Source: Rhodotorula mucilaginosa
Taxonomy: Eukaryota > Basidiomycota > Microbotryomycetes > Sporidiobolales > Sporidiobolaceae
DNA: 64,000 nucleotides
Assembly (NCBI GenBank): GCA_034406715.1
Contig: CP137870.1
Coordinates: forward strand, 434,001-498,000
Direction: 5' to 3'
In this document: positions 51,821 to 62,680 of the stretch, in pieces
Position numbering within the stretch: position 1 is the stretch's first letter
How the letters are laid out: the number at the start of each line of letters is the position of its first letter
The notes under the pieces: generated by a model
What the model was told of the DNA's origin: nothing
The model's database searches: none
The model's input: only the letters and a program-made list of their open reading frames with translations
Translations under genes and position numbers: made by a program

Positions 51821-53444
51821 ATGGCCCGCTTGACGTTCCTCCTCGTTTCCGTGCTCACGTTAGTTCCGAGCCTTTCCGTTGCGACCGTCGCAGTCGATCC
51901 GGCGACTACCGTGGCCGCGCCTCACTCGAGACTCGGTCGCAAAGCCAAGGTACGCCCGTCTTGATCGCCCAACATGATGTAAACACGCGTCGCTCACCTC
52001 CCTCGTCCCTCGCACAGCACTTTGGTACCGCTACCAGCAATAGCCTGAACTACCACTACTCGCACCCGAAGGCGACCGGTTTGCCCGATGCGCCCATCAA
52101 GGTCGGTTACCAGTACAGTGCGCCGCCAGCCGATTATCAAGGCAGTCGCAGGCCTCATCACCATCCCCACCACGAAACCCCGTGCGTCAAGAGCAGCCAA
52201 ACAACCTCGACCACCGCCTCGATGTCTCCGGCCCCTTCGACCACGGCCGAGCCAGTCCTCACTACCGAGACTCCGAGCACGACCACGACGACCCTTTCGA
52301 CGACCACCTCGTCCGACGCTTATGCTGCGCCACCGGTCGCCACCACCACCACCACCACCACCACCACTACCACCACCACTCTGAGCGAAGCGCCTTCCTC
52401 TAGCTCGACTACGGAATCCACCGAGAGCACTTCTTCCTCGACCTCTTCGTCCACTGCGCAGTCGTCGTCGTCGACGACGACGACTCCCGCACCGACTACA
52501 AGCACAACTACGCAAGCCAAGACGACGACGACGACGACGAGGAGTCCCGCTGCACCCAGGCCCACGTCGAGCGATCTCGAAGCGATCTCTCTCGCTACGC
52601 ACAACGAGCTCCGCGCTGCCCACAACGCCGCGCCGTTGACTTGGTGAGTTTTTGCACTTATCCCACTCTAGAATCACTGGCTAAAGCGCTGCTCCCTCAA
52701 ATAGGAACACGGATCTTGCCGCCGCTGCTCAGAGCTGGGCGGACACCTGTGAGGACCTTTTTTTCTTGCGCACGAACCTGCGCGCCGTGCTTAATCCTGC
52801 TTTGAATCCCGGCAGGCTTGTTCCAACACGGTGGCGGAAATGCCCTTGGTGCCGGAGAGAACATCGCCGCCTACACGGGCGCCGAATCGAACGTAGCCTA
52901 CGCGATTTCCATGTGGTCCTGTACGTTGCCAAGCATCCCGCCGATACATCACATGTCCGACGACTGATGGCGATTTTCCCCCACGCTGCGCAGCTGAGGC
53001 TTCGCTCTACAACTACACGAATCCGGGCTACAATGACACTACCGGACACTTTACCCAGATGGTGAGGCAATATCTTTTTCTCTTCGTCCTTGGGAGACGG
53101 AGATGGCTGACAACCTCGCGCTGCAGGTTTGGAAGGGTACTACCCAGATCGGCTGCGCCGAGAAGTACTGCACGCCGGTCCGCGACCCGTATGGACAGTG
53201 GGCATGGGTTAGTCTCCCTCTCCTCGCTCATGGTCCTCCCGCACGGCCCTGCTCACAGCTTTCCTCCAACAGGACGGCTTTTACTACGTCTGCGAATACC
53301 TCGCGGCTGGTGAGTATGCCTTTACACGCTTGACCGCGATTGATTGAGCAGTGTCTGATCCATTGCGTTTTATTCGCAGGCAACATTGTCGGAATGACGA
53401 CGAACGAGACCGCGCAATACTTCCGGGACAACGTCGAAGAATAA
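51821..53444 (+). CDS. Secreted CAP/PR-1 (SCP-like) protein with Thr/Ser stalk
   Basis: Extracellular protein of the CAP superfamily; yeast Pry relatives bind sterols and fatty acids. The signal peptide is MARLTFLLVSVLTLVPSLSV. A spacer with a His-rich patch and about 150 residues of Thr/Ser follows, likely O-glycosylated, including a poly-Thr run. The C-terminal CAP domain has ISLATHNELRAAHNAAPLTW, NTDLAAAAQSWADT, GGGNALGAGENIAAYTGAES, GYNDTTGHFTQMVWKGTTQI, GCAEKYC and YYVCEYLAAGNIVG. The CAP cavity His/Glu residues (HNE, GENIA, GHFTQMVW) are present. Seven or so exons with short introns. Ends …FRDNVEE at 53444. A wall or secreted lipid-binding role is inference from the family. Confidence 0.87.
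52341..52380 (+). repeat. ACC trinucleotide run (poly-Thr) in the CAP gene
   Basis: About 13 near-perfect ACC/ACT units in frame, giving a run of Thr in the stalk. Confidence 0.8.
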
Positions 53445-53776
53445 AGGATCAAAAATATCTCAAGACACAAGACACAACACGCTCTCTTTCGCCCTTCTTT
53501 CTCCAGCTGGCCTGGCGCCCGTCTCTAATAGGACTCTTTTTTTTCCTCCCCGTTTTTTTGGCACTCACCACCAAACGCTTGCCGTTTGATGATGCGCTGC
53601 TGCAAGCTAGAGTTCAGCTGTTGATATTATATACTCTCGTCTCCTTTGCCTCTGCCCGGGCCCTGAGTGCTCGTTTTGTGACTCTGTTCGAATACTCGAG
53701 TTCGTTTTTTTGGTCATCATTTCGCGGTCACGCTTCTGCTCCGGAAGCTTGCCGTCCTGCACTGAACCCAAGCGAC
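53445..53776. other. Intergenic stretch upstream of YAE1
   Basis: 332 bp, AT-richer than its surroundings, with T runs and GATATTATATACTC at 53624-53637, a possible TATA region about 140 bp before the YAE1 start. Confidence 0.35.
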
Positions 53777-54524
53777 ATGGAAGACGACTCTCCCTGGCAC
53801 GACGACGAGGTCTATACGGCGGACGGAGCAGGGAATGCAGCAGCTCCTGGAGCACCGACTCGCATCGCTGAGCAGGAATGGAACAACCTCGAGCAGCGCT
53901 ACGCAGACGTGAGTCGGTGGTGGACGAGAGGCTGATTTCCGAAGCGTAGACTCACCTTTGACGCCCCCCGCACAGGCCGGCTACCGCGACGGGATCACAG
54001 CTGGCAAGAATGCTCGGCTGCAAGCCGGCTTCGACCAAGGCTTCGAGCTCGCAGCGCCGTACGCTCGACAGGTCGGCGCGTTGCGAGGCATCGCCGCTTC
54101 CTTGCTGTCCCTCTTGACCGTCCCAACCGCCAACGCGACCAAGAACGCCGGCCACATCCTGCAAGCCGCCTTTCCCCCCTCGGACGAGTCCTCAGTTTCT
54201 TCCAAGCGAGACGCCGTCGTCGCAGAGCTGCGCGAAGTCGTCACCGCTCTCGGACGCCTCGACGCGAACAAGGTCCTGCCGCCGGACGAGGAGGCCGAGG
54301 CCCACGCGCGCGAGCACGAAGACGAGGGCATCTCGGAAGTCTTGAGGGAACGGCGCGAGATGCGCGAGATGGAGGCGCTCATGAGCGGCCTCGGCGGGGA
54401 AGACGGAGCTGGCGCCAAGAAGGAACTCTCGGGCGCTGAAGCAGTTGCAGAGTGCCAGCGGCGACTGGCGCAGGTCCTCGCCGCGTTCGGACTCGAATCT
54501 GTCCTCTCGCCGGACCGGTCCTGA
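53777..54524 (+). CDS. YAE1: Yae1, adaptor for cytosolic Fe-S insertion
   Basis: Partner of Lto1; together they recruit the CIA targeting complex to load Fe-S clusters onto the ABC protein Rli1/ABCE1. Two exons; the intron lies just before the signature. N-terminus MEDDSPWHDDEVYTADG is acidic, then EWNNLEQRYAD leads into the deca-GX3 motif AGYRDGITAGKNARLQAGFD-QGF, with Gly every four residues as expected. The rest is helical (SLLSLLTVPTANATKNAGHI, AAFPPSDE, VVAELREVVTALGRLDANKV) and ends in a charged region. About 225 residues. Yae1 rather than Lto1 is preferred because of the W/Y residues before the repeat and the length. Confidence 0.75.
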
Positions 54525-54987
54525 AGGCGTCTTGGGACTCTGCATTCGCGCAAACCCCTCACTGCGCCGGCTCCGACGACGCTCAACGACGAGCGACTGT
54601 CCTCGTCCGTTCCGCCGAGACGGGCATTGCGACGTTACCCGCCGGTCGGGCGATGAATCCGCCCACGGCGAAGGTCACCCATGTGGCGCAAGGTCGGCAG
54701 GCCCCCTGTCGGTCGCGATGGATGTCTTCACAGAAAGGATTACCATCGCACAGCGGCCGGCTGAACCGGTCGAGAGTCATTGTATCTACGCGCGCTCTCA
54801 ACAAGTCCGAATGGTCGGAAATGTAGACGAAGTGATGGTTACTAGACATATTGAGCCCCCAAGCGTGAACCGATACGCGCCCAGACACGGAAAGACATAA
54901 GACAAGGAGAGAAGATACTAGATAAGACCGGGGGAACAAATCGGACGATAAAGATGTCGCAAAAAGGGAGTGAGACGGGGAGGTTTT
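54525..54987. other. Convergent 3' region between YAE1 and MBP1
   Basis: 463 bp between two gene ends. No gene or repeat recognised. Confidence 0.35.
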
Positions 54988-57260
54988 TCATGCCGCCAAG
55001 ACTTCGACGAGACGCGGCTGGTCCATTTCAGAGACCAGCGCATCGATAGCTGCGTCGACCTGGTCCAGCGGCACGCCGCACCCGAGCGCGACGAGCTGGC
55101 GGTACTGCGAGAGCTTCTTGCCCGTGCCGGCCGCGGCCTGTTGCTCGACCAGGCGCGCAAACAGGCGTTTGCGCTCGGTCTGCGATTCGGCGATCCGCGC
55201 GCGGAGGGCGTCGGCGCGCTCGCTCGCGTCCGCGGGCGGGTTCGAGACCAGGTCGCGGTACGCGTCGAGGTCGGGTTGCGGACCTTCGGAGGAGCCGCTC
55301 GGCCCGCCTTCCTGCTCGTACTGCTGCTCGCGCTGGTCCTCGTCGCGGACCCACTTTTCCCACCCGAGGCGGAATCGCTTGCCCATCTTGGCTTCGAGGT
55401 CCTTTTCTCGCTCCTTCTCCTTGACCGCGAGCGCGTCGACCTGCTTCGCTCGCTGCTCGAGCTGCTGCGCGGCCCGTTCCGCTTCGGCAATTTCGGTCTG
55501 GAGCGCAGCAATGGTCGCGTCGGCCTGGACGAGCTCGCGGTCCTTGTCGGCCAACTCGGCATCGAACGAGGTCGCGAGCGTCTCGAGGAGCGACGCGACC
55601 TCGGGAATGACCTTGGACGCGACTTTTTGGCCCGTCTCGGAGGTGTGTAACCGCGCGGGAGCTACACCGACATACGCGCTCGAGGAGGGACCGGCTCCCC
55701 CGTTCGCGCCGGCGGATACAGCGGGGCCGAGACCCGCAGCAGCGGTACCGTGGACGGGGACGGCGTTGATGTCCTGCTCGCGGAACCGCTCGTCTTCGAG
55801 GATGTAATCCTCGGCCGACTTGCCGTCGCGGTTCGCAATCTTGGGATCTGCGCCGTTGTCGAGCAAGAGCTTGACGAGGCGTTTTGACCGCGCGCGGGCC
55901 GCGAGGGTCAGCGCCGTCTCGCCTTCCTCGTCTTGAAAGTTGAGGATGTCGGCGACTTCTTCCGGGTACTCGGCGAGGCGCTGCAGGACCGTCTCCATGT
56001 AGTACCGTGCCGCCTGGGTCTTGTTCTTCTGGAGCGCAATGTCGACAATGTAGTGAAAGACGGTGCGGTCGTTCCGGTCAATGTTGATGGTCGAGCGGTG
56101 CAACAGCTCGAACAGTTCTGGGAACTTGCGAAGGTCGTAGTTGTTGGTAAACATGACACTGCGCATGAGGGCCGTCTGGCCCATCGAGTTGGCGCGGAAG
56201 ATGTCGGCGCCGGCCGAGAGCAGCAGCTTGACGATGCGGATGCGGCCCATCGCGCACGCCCAGTGCAGGGCCGTGTGACCGTCGTCGTCGATGACGACGT
56301 TCGGGTCAAAGTCGGCGGGAGGTTGCAGGAGGAAGGGGGGCACTTGAGTCGACTCGGACACAAAGTAGTCGAGGATCATGCGCGCGTATCGGAGGGGCCC
56401 GAGGCCTTGCATCTGCTGGTGCGCCGTGAGTGACGCATGGTCCTGCTGCGGGGCCATCTTGCGACGTTTGGCGGAAGAAGGACCGGCGCTACTCCGACCG
56501 TCGATGTAGTCGCCGTCGTCGTCGTCTCCGTTGTGGACGAGCGGACTCGGAGTCTGACTCGCGTCGCTCGGGTCGCCGCTGCCACCACCACCGACGCCGC
56601 CGTTCACTGGTGTCCGCAGTCGGCTGCCACTGCCGCTGCCGTTCCCGTCGAGCATAAAGTCGTCGTCAAGTTCATCAAACGTCGCGGCGGAGGCGGCAGA
56701 TCTCCGACCGCCTTTGCCCATCGGCGGCGGGGTCGGGATCCCTTCGAGGTCGAGTGCGACGTCGTGTTTGCGCCGGGGGCGGGACGGCGCGGCGGTGATG
56801 TGTTTCGGGGCGAGCGGGGGCGAGTCGGCGGTCGGGACAAAGTCAAAGATGGGTTGCAGGAGCCGGTCGACGCCGTACTGCCTCGAGAGGGCGATACCGC
56901 GCTCCATTGGGACCCAAGTGCCTGCATTAGATAGCGAAGGTCAGCCATGGCCGGAATGACGGCAAGGGGGGGAAGCGGTTGCGTGTGGCCAGCCGACCGG
57001 CGAGGGCACGAGAACCCGGGCGACTCACCCTGGTACTTTCCGTATCCGCCCTGTACTTTTTCGTGCGTGTTCTTCTGCACTTCGCGCTCGAGGACGCGGG
57101 TGCGCTGTGGCTTGTCAAAGCCTGCGACCTTGAGGATTTGGGTCGCGTTGAGCCAGGCGTCTGCCTTTCTGCGCATGACTGCTACGCCGTGGCAGGGCAT
57201 TTCGTAGACGGGCACGCCCGAGTAGCATGCCTTGTAGATGGCCGGCGCGGGTGCCGACAT
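54988..57260 (-). CDS. MBP1: APSES cell-cycle transcription factor Mbp1/Res-type (MBF)
   Basis: DNA-binding subunit of the MBF complex, which drives G1/S genes through ACGCGT sites with its Swi6-type partner. The APSES/KilA-N domain spans the first two or three exons: [101 protein letters not shown] disordered linker with RRKHD and SAKRRKM nuclear-localisation-like patches follows, then ankyrin repeats [40 protein letters not shown] and [20 protein letters not shown]. The C-terminus is a coiled-coil region (residues with [20 protein letters not shown]) for partner binding. Start at 57260, [15 protein letters not shown], fits the family's start. About 730 residues. Confidence 0.92.
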
Positions 57261-57739
57261 GGCGAGAGCTGGTCGGGCTGCTGGAGAGAAGGCGGGGCGA
57301 GGTGACCGAGTAGCGAGTCGGCGCTGGCACTGGCTCTGGGTGCGCGTCGGGTGGCACAATGTCCTTGGCTTGCGTGTCTCCCTGTTCGAGCCCTGGCAGC
57401 AGCGACTGTATGCGTGTCGGCGAGTCGCGGAGATGAGAAAAGGCGAAAGCGCGACGCGACGCTCACGGCAAAAGAGCTGGCCGAATTTCCGCGGTCGTCT
57501 CCTACAGCTCGTGGGTGTACTCTGAGCCTGTTCTGCACCGTGCGAGTGTGTAGCAAGGGCTTCTGACTTGCTAGAGACCGCCGAAAACCCCTCTTGCGAA
57601 AATCGACCACTTTGTAATGTGAGAATACAAAGCTGGGATTACAAGTTGGAAATGAATCTCGGGCGGCCAGCCAGAGGCGACGGTCCGGCCGACTGCTCTC
57701 GCCATCCCTCGAGTCTAGAGAGCACCTTGCGAGCCCGCC
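57261..57739. promoter_or_regulatory. Divergent region of MBP1 and NDUFB7
   Basis: 479 bp shared by two divergent genes. No ACGCGT was seen in it, and no other named site. Confidence 0.35.
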
Positions 57740-58471
57740 ATGTCGCCGTCAAACGAACCGTTCACGCCCCAACCAGCAGACCAGGCCGGCGCCAAGGAGG
57801 CTCGTCTGCCTCTCGGGTGCGTCCCTTCGTCTCGTCTTCGCCTTCGCCTTTCGAGTGCTGCACCAGCTGACACCTGCCCTGCTGCAGATGGCGAGATGCT
57901 TGCGGAAAGTGAGCACACGACTGGCGGACCCGCTTGCAGCAAACCGAGGGACGACCCTGGAGTAGGCGGTGACTGACCCTCTCCCAACTCCCTCAGGCTC
58001 CTCATTCCTCTCAACGTCTGCCGGCACGAGAACCTCTATGCGACTTGGAGTATGTCTCTGTCCTTTGCTATCGACATCGCGCAGCTGGTGGCTGACCTGT
58101 CCTACTCCCGTACAACAGAGTGCGACGACGAGCGGTGAGTAGCTACGGTCGGGGCGGCGGGCCATCGTCAAAAAGGAGTGCCCAACTCCCACTGAAGACG
58201 GCCTGAGCTGACTGCTATACATTTTCGAAATGGGCGGACAGACACGTCTACGAAAAGTGAGTGGTCGCGTAACAGGCACCCGCAACGAAAGACTGTCGGC
58301 TGACATTCCCTTTCTGCAAACAGGTGCCAATATGACGAGTGCGCCGAGCGGTCCTTCGTTTTCGACCACACGCAAAGCCCGAAACACTGACGCTAAACGC
58401 CCATTACCTGCAGCTACATCTCGCGGATGAAGGGTCTGGCAAAGAAGCAGCGCGCCGAAGCCTCGGCATGA
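57740..58471 (+). CDS. NDUFB7: Complex I subunit NDUFB7 (B18), built from microexons
   Basis: Accessory CX9C subunit on the intermembrane-space side of respiratory complex I, oxidised by Mia40. Seven exons: 57740-57816, 57888-57908 (21 nt), 57997-58049, 58119-58134 (16 nt), 58242-58256 (15 nt), 58324-58338 (15 nt) and 58414-58471. They sum to 255 nt, 84 residues plus stop, with every junction in phase. The spliced product carries GWRDACGKLLIPLNVCRHEN, then LYATWKCDDERHVYEKCQYD and DYISRMKGLAKKQ. The cysteine pairs are C-GKLLIPLNV-C and C-DDERHVYEK-C, both exactly CX9C. This matches the fungal orthologues ('CAHLLIPLNxCR…WKCxxERHxYEKC'). No single open frame reveals it. Somewhat shorter than usual because of a brief N-terminus. 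Confidence 0.88.
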
Positions 58472-58807
58472 GCTGGTCAACCCACCTCGTTCTGTCCATC
58501 TCGCGGCCGGTAGCAGTACTAGATCCGTCGTCGGGAGGCGGACGAAAGGACGAGGTCAGGCGTCGGGCAACCGGCGTTCTCCGTGTAAGATTTCTTTGTT
58601 TCTCGAGAGGTTTCCACGAGGGAGAGAGAAAAACGAAAGAGAGAGAGAGAGATCTCGCGATTGGCTGCACGGTTGCTTTGCATATCAACATGCTCTGTCT
58701 GGAGTACCCACGTACTCGGGGCGAATACAAATGAACCTCCACGCTACCGTGACCACCGCGAAAGAAGAAAACAAGAGCCCCCCCCGCCCCCTCATTGCCC
58801 TGATTGA
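58472..58807. other. Convergent 3' region between NDUFB7 and ARMH3-like gene
   Basis: 336 bp with a GA dinucleotide run at about 58638-58652 and a C run near 58779. No gene seen. Confidence 0.4.
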
Positions 58808-61800
58808 TCACGACGGCGACCCTGCTGTAGTCGGCGGTAAAACGGGCGGCTCGTCCTGCAGCAACGAGATCGTATCGCCGCACGCAATCTCGACCACGTC
58901 CTTCCAGAACCGAGCGTCGTCGAGGAGGTCCGCCGACCTCTCGTTCGCGTACCGCGGCAAGTCGCCCATCGCGGCGCTCTCGATCAGTTCGATCGAACTG
59001 AGGTTGGCTTGCACGACAGAGAGGATCTCGTCCGGCTCGAGGTGGTCCTCGGCTTCGCTCGCTGACGCCGTTGCCGTCGTCGCCGCCGGACTGCTGTCGG
59101 CAACCCCTCCTCCCGGCGCTGGAGCAGCAGAGGAAGAAGACCGGTACCGCCGAGGCGGCCACCACGAGTTGGCATCCTTGAGGCGTTTCGCTTCCCGGAA
59201 CGCGGCAATGTGACCCGAGAAGAAGGTGACGGTCGACCGCAGGTTGGCGATACATTCCGTCGCGACGAACCGCGCATTCTCCTTGCCCTTTGCGCTCGCG
59301 GTCGTCGAGTACGCGCTTCCATCGTCGCCGCCTCCTCGTTCGCGGAGTTGACGGAATCCCGAGGGCGAGCTCGACGATAGAGTCGAATGCAGCGAGAGGA
59401 AGCCAGATTGGTTGCCGGTCTCGCGCCGGGACAGGTAAGGGTAGGTCGACGTCGACGCCGGACTTTTGGCGGTGGTCGGACTCGCCGCTCCCGAGTTTGG
59501 TGCAGAAGAGGACGAGCTCAACGGAGGAGGAGGAGAGGAGATGGACGAGATCCCGAGCAAGTCAGACAGGGCGCTGAGCGACTCGTCGGCGTGCAACAGC
59601 TCATAGTATAGTCGAGCCTGCGTCGCCGGGTCCGGGAGCAATTGCTCGGACCAGTACGCCGCGTACGCGAGCGTCACGAACAGTTGCGAGATGAGGGGAT
59701 CGAGGGGCGAATCGAGCTGCTGGCGCAGTTCGGCGCGGTGGGTGACGATGAAACTCGCGAGCGAGAGCAGCGTACGCCAGACGATGACCCAGTCGCGGTC
59801 TATCCATCACAGTCGAAGGCCATATCGTCAGTCGAAAACAAGTCATGCCCAGATTGAAGGAAGGAATGCTTACCGAGCTTGCAGCCTTCGTTCTTGAGCT
59901 GCTGGAACACCCGCTGGAGCAGGCGGAGTGCGATCCTGAAAGAAAGCAAAAGGCCCAAATCAGGAACAACGGTCTAATCCGGTCAACTTTTGGGGTGTGC
60001 ACTCACGTATATGTCTCGACGTCGAGGCGCTTGCGCAGGTTATGTCGCAAGAAGAGGACGAGGGTATCGATCAAGGCAGACAAGGGAATCGACCGAGAGG
60101 GATCCTTTTGCGGGAGTTGGGGTTGACGCTGCGAAGTGACGAACAAAACAGCATCAGTACCGTTCCATACTCCCGTCGAGGCGGAATCGGTTCCATCTCA
60201 CTTGGCGGCAGATCCGAATCTCGGAATGATCCGCGCCAGCGGCGCACCACGGCTGGGTCATTTTCCCTTCGCCCTCCTCGACGAGGATCATCAAGATGAC
60301 GAACGCGAGGCGGCTGTACACCCTCGCGCGGTGAGAGAGCGCCGCGTGACACACCATGTACGAGACGAGCGAGATCAACTCGACTGGCAAGGGTGGGTGA
60401 CCTGCTGCACCTGGGAAAGACGGTCAGTTCGGCGCGTTCGTTGAAAGCCAGCGATGCACAAAGCAGGACGAGAACGCACCTCCTCCTTCGGGCCGGTCGT
60501 TGTAGACTAGAGAACAGAACGTCTTGTTCGAATCGAGCAGTTCGTGGAAAGGTAGCAATAGGACCGTCATGGCGGGTGGGAGGTCCACGAACGGGGCATC
60601 CTCCGGTCGCACGCTCGTGGGACGCGTAGAACTCGTTCGAGACAAGAAGGAAGGAGGTCTCGGGGAAGCTCCTGATGAGGCAGTGGGGGCGGGGGTAGTC
60701 GCTGCTGCTGCTGCTGCTGTCGGCGCCGGTGTAGATTGTTCGCTTGACTTTGACTGATCGGCAACGGGCGACGAGGGCGGGATCGATTCCGGCTCGGCTG
60801 TAGATGTGGGAGCCGCAGGGGTCGCCTCCAGTCGCTGCTGCGGTCCCGTGCTCGAAGCAGCAGCAGCAGAAGAAGTCGAAGAGGAAGAGGAAGCAGCTCC
60901 GGGGGCAGTCGCAGTGAGCTCGGGAGAGGTCGTCTCGTTGAGGACTGCCGCTGCAGGAGCCGATTCATCCAGCGGAATCACGTCCTTTTCTTTTCCTTTG
61001 CCCTTTTCCGCGGCCGTCGGACCAGACTTTTCTTGCCCTCCGACGACGGCGGCGGCGGCGGCGGCACTAGCGCCTTCTTCTTCTTCTTCGTCCGCAGTCG
61101 TGGCAGCGACGGCACCCTCCACAGGAGGCGGAGGAGGCGGAGGCGGCAGATAGAACCCTCCACTGAAGAGGTCGGCGAGTCGGAGCGACCAGACGAACGA
61201 AGTGAGCGAAGCGACGAGGGTCGGAGGTGCGTCGTCCGAAGTGGCGACGTAGGCGTCTCGCGCGCGGGTGCAGACGGTCGAGACGACGTCAATCATGCGC
61301 TGCGCAACGCAACACAACGCGAGGAACAGCAGAGAGAAGAAATGTCAGTCAAAAAACAACGTTTCGAAACTCAAGCAGTGCTCGTTGACGAGACGCCGCT
61401 CAAATCGCGCGTCTCAATGCTCGGCTCGCGGGGAAAGAGGAAAAGAGGGAGAGAGAGAGAGAGCCGCGCACCTCCATGACGCCTTCCTCGACAAAGTCCT
61501 CGATCCGGACGCCGTACGGGTTCCTCGCTTCGCACTTGCGATAGTTGGCGAGGAGGCCGAGCAACAAGGTGGCCTCGAACGCGAACGGTTTCGTCTCGTC
61601 GTCGGCGATGAAGCTGACGAGGGTCGAAAAGAGGTCGCGGCGGAGAAAGTAGGCGACGAGGGACCCTTGGCCGACGGTCGAGACGACGACGAGGGCGAGT
61701 TGGAGCGCTCGGTGACGGAGGGCGGCTGCCGGCAGGTACGTCATTATGGGTCAGTCCTTTTTGCCCTTACTTGTCAACGTCCGTTATCCTCGCCCGCCCA

Positions 61801-62522
61801 GGCTGTTGACGCACTCGGAGTTGTGCGATCTTGCAATGCGAGGTCAATCGCCGAAACGAGATCCTGTCCCCTCACAGAAACACATATCTTCATCAGCGGG
61901 GTGAAACAAAACCTACGCTGGAGAGGGGCCACTCACGGTAAAGACCTGGTCGCTGCGGTCGAGGCTGCCTGCGAGGATGTTGATGACATCGTAACTCTGG
62001 TTGGCGTACTCGCGCGAGAGGACGTTGCGCAGCAGGGGGAAGAGGGTCTGTACACCACCAAACGTGTCAGTCTCCAAGAGGTGACTTTATCCGAGAGAGA
62101 AGCAACGTGCCTCGACGGCGTGGGAACGGCACGAGTCGTCGGGTTTCGCTTCTTTGAGGGTTCGGACGGCATGGATGAAGAGGAGCGAGATGTTGTTCTG
62201 TTCCAGTCGTGATCGTGCGAGTCAGTATGAGGGCAGGGTGGAGCAGGCGATAAGGAGGAGCGGAACTGACCTTGTAGGGTCCGAGGAGGTCGTCGTTCGA
62301 GAGCGCCGCGAGTGCGTTGTCTTGGGTGGTCCGGTTCGGGTTCAAGCAAAAGAACTCTGAAAAGTAGCGCTTCGGGGGCGGGACGCTCGACGGGTCGTGG
62401 TCGGTGAACAAGGTCGGGTGGTGGGTCAAGTCGTGCCAGCACGCGTCGAGTTTCGATCGCTTGGGTTGGCCTGCCTGGTTGACTTGCTTGAGTGGCGAGT
62501 CTGTGTTTGGAGGCTTGGCCAT
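58808..62522 (-). CDS. ARMH3/DUF1741 armadillo-like protein
   Basis: Large helical-repeat protein related to human ARMH3 (C10orf76) and fission-yeast UPF0588. The human protein recruits PI4KB partners at the Golgi and affects PI4P; the fungal role is less known. The start MAKPPNTDSPLKQVNQAGQP is followed by PPPKRYFSEFFCLNPNRTTQ, YKNNISLLFIHAVRTLKEAK, AVETLFPLLRNVLSREYANQ and SYDVINILAGSLDRSDQVFT, which is the family's best signature. Later parts include FAFEATLLLGLLANYRKCEA and DRDWVIVWRTLLSLASFIVT. A long poly-Pro/Ala/Ser/Glu insert encoded by about 60600-61150 interrupts the helical repeats. About ten introns, one holding a GA run (61448-61463). The C-terminus has another Ser/Pro region. 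It shares a 158-bp promoter with eIF3b. Confidence 0.75.
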
Positions 62523-62680
62523 GGCTGCGCGCGCAGGTAGTCCGGCGTCTAGAGAGCAGCGCCAAGTGCAAGTGGGGGCGAGCGAGTTGCGAGTTGACGC
62601 GGAAGCAGCTCGAACGGGGAGCAGCGCAGAGAGCGAGAGGGCGGCGTGCTCTCTACACTCCGAGACTAGAGCAGTGCAGC
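62523..62680. promoter_or_regulatory. 158-bp divergent promoter of ARMH3-like gene and eIF3b
   Basis: Start codons of two divergent genes 158 bp apart. No TATA box or named motif was recognised. Confidence 0.35.
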
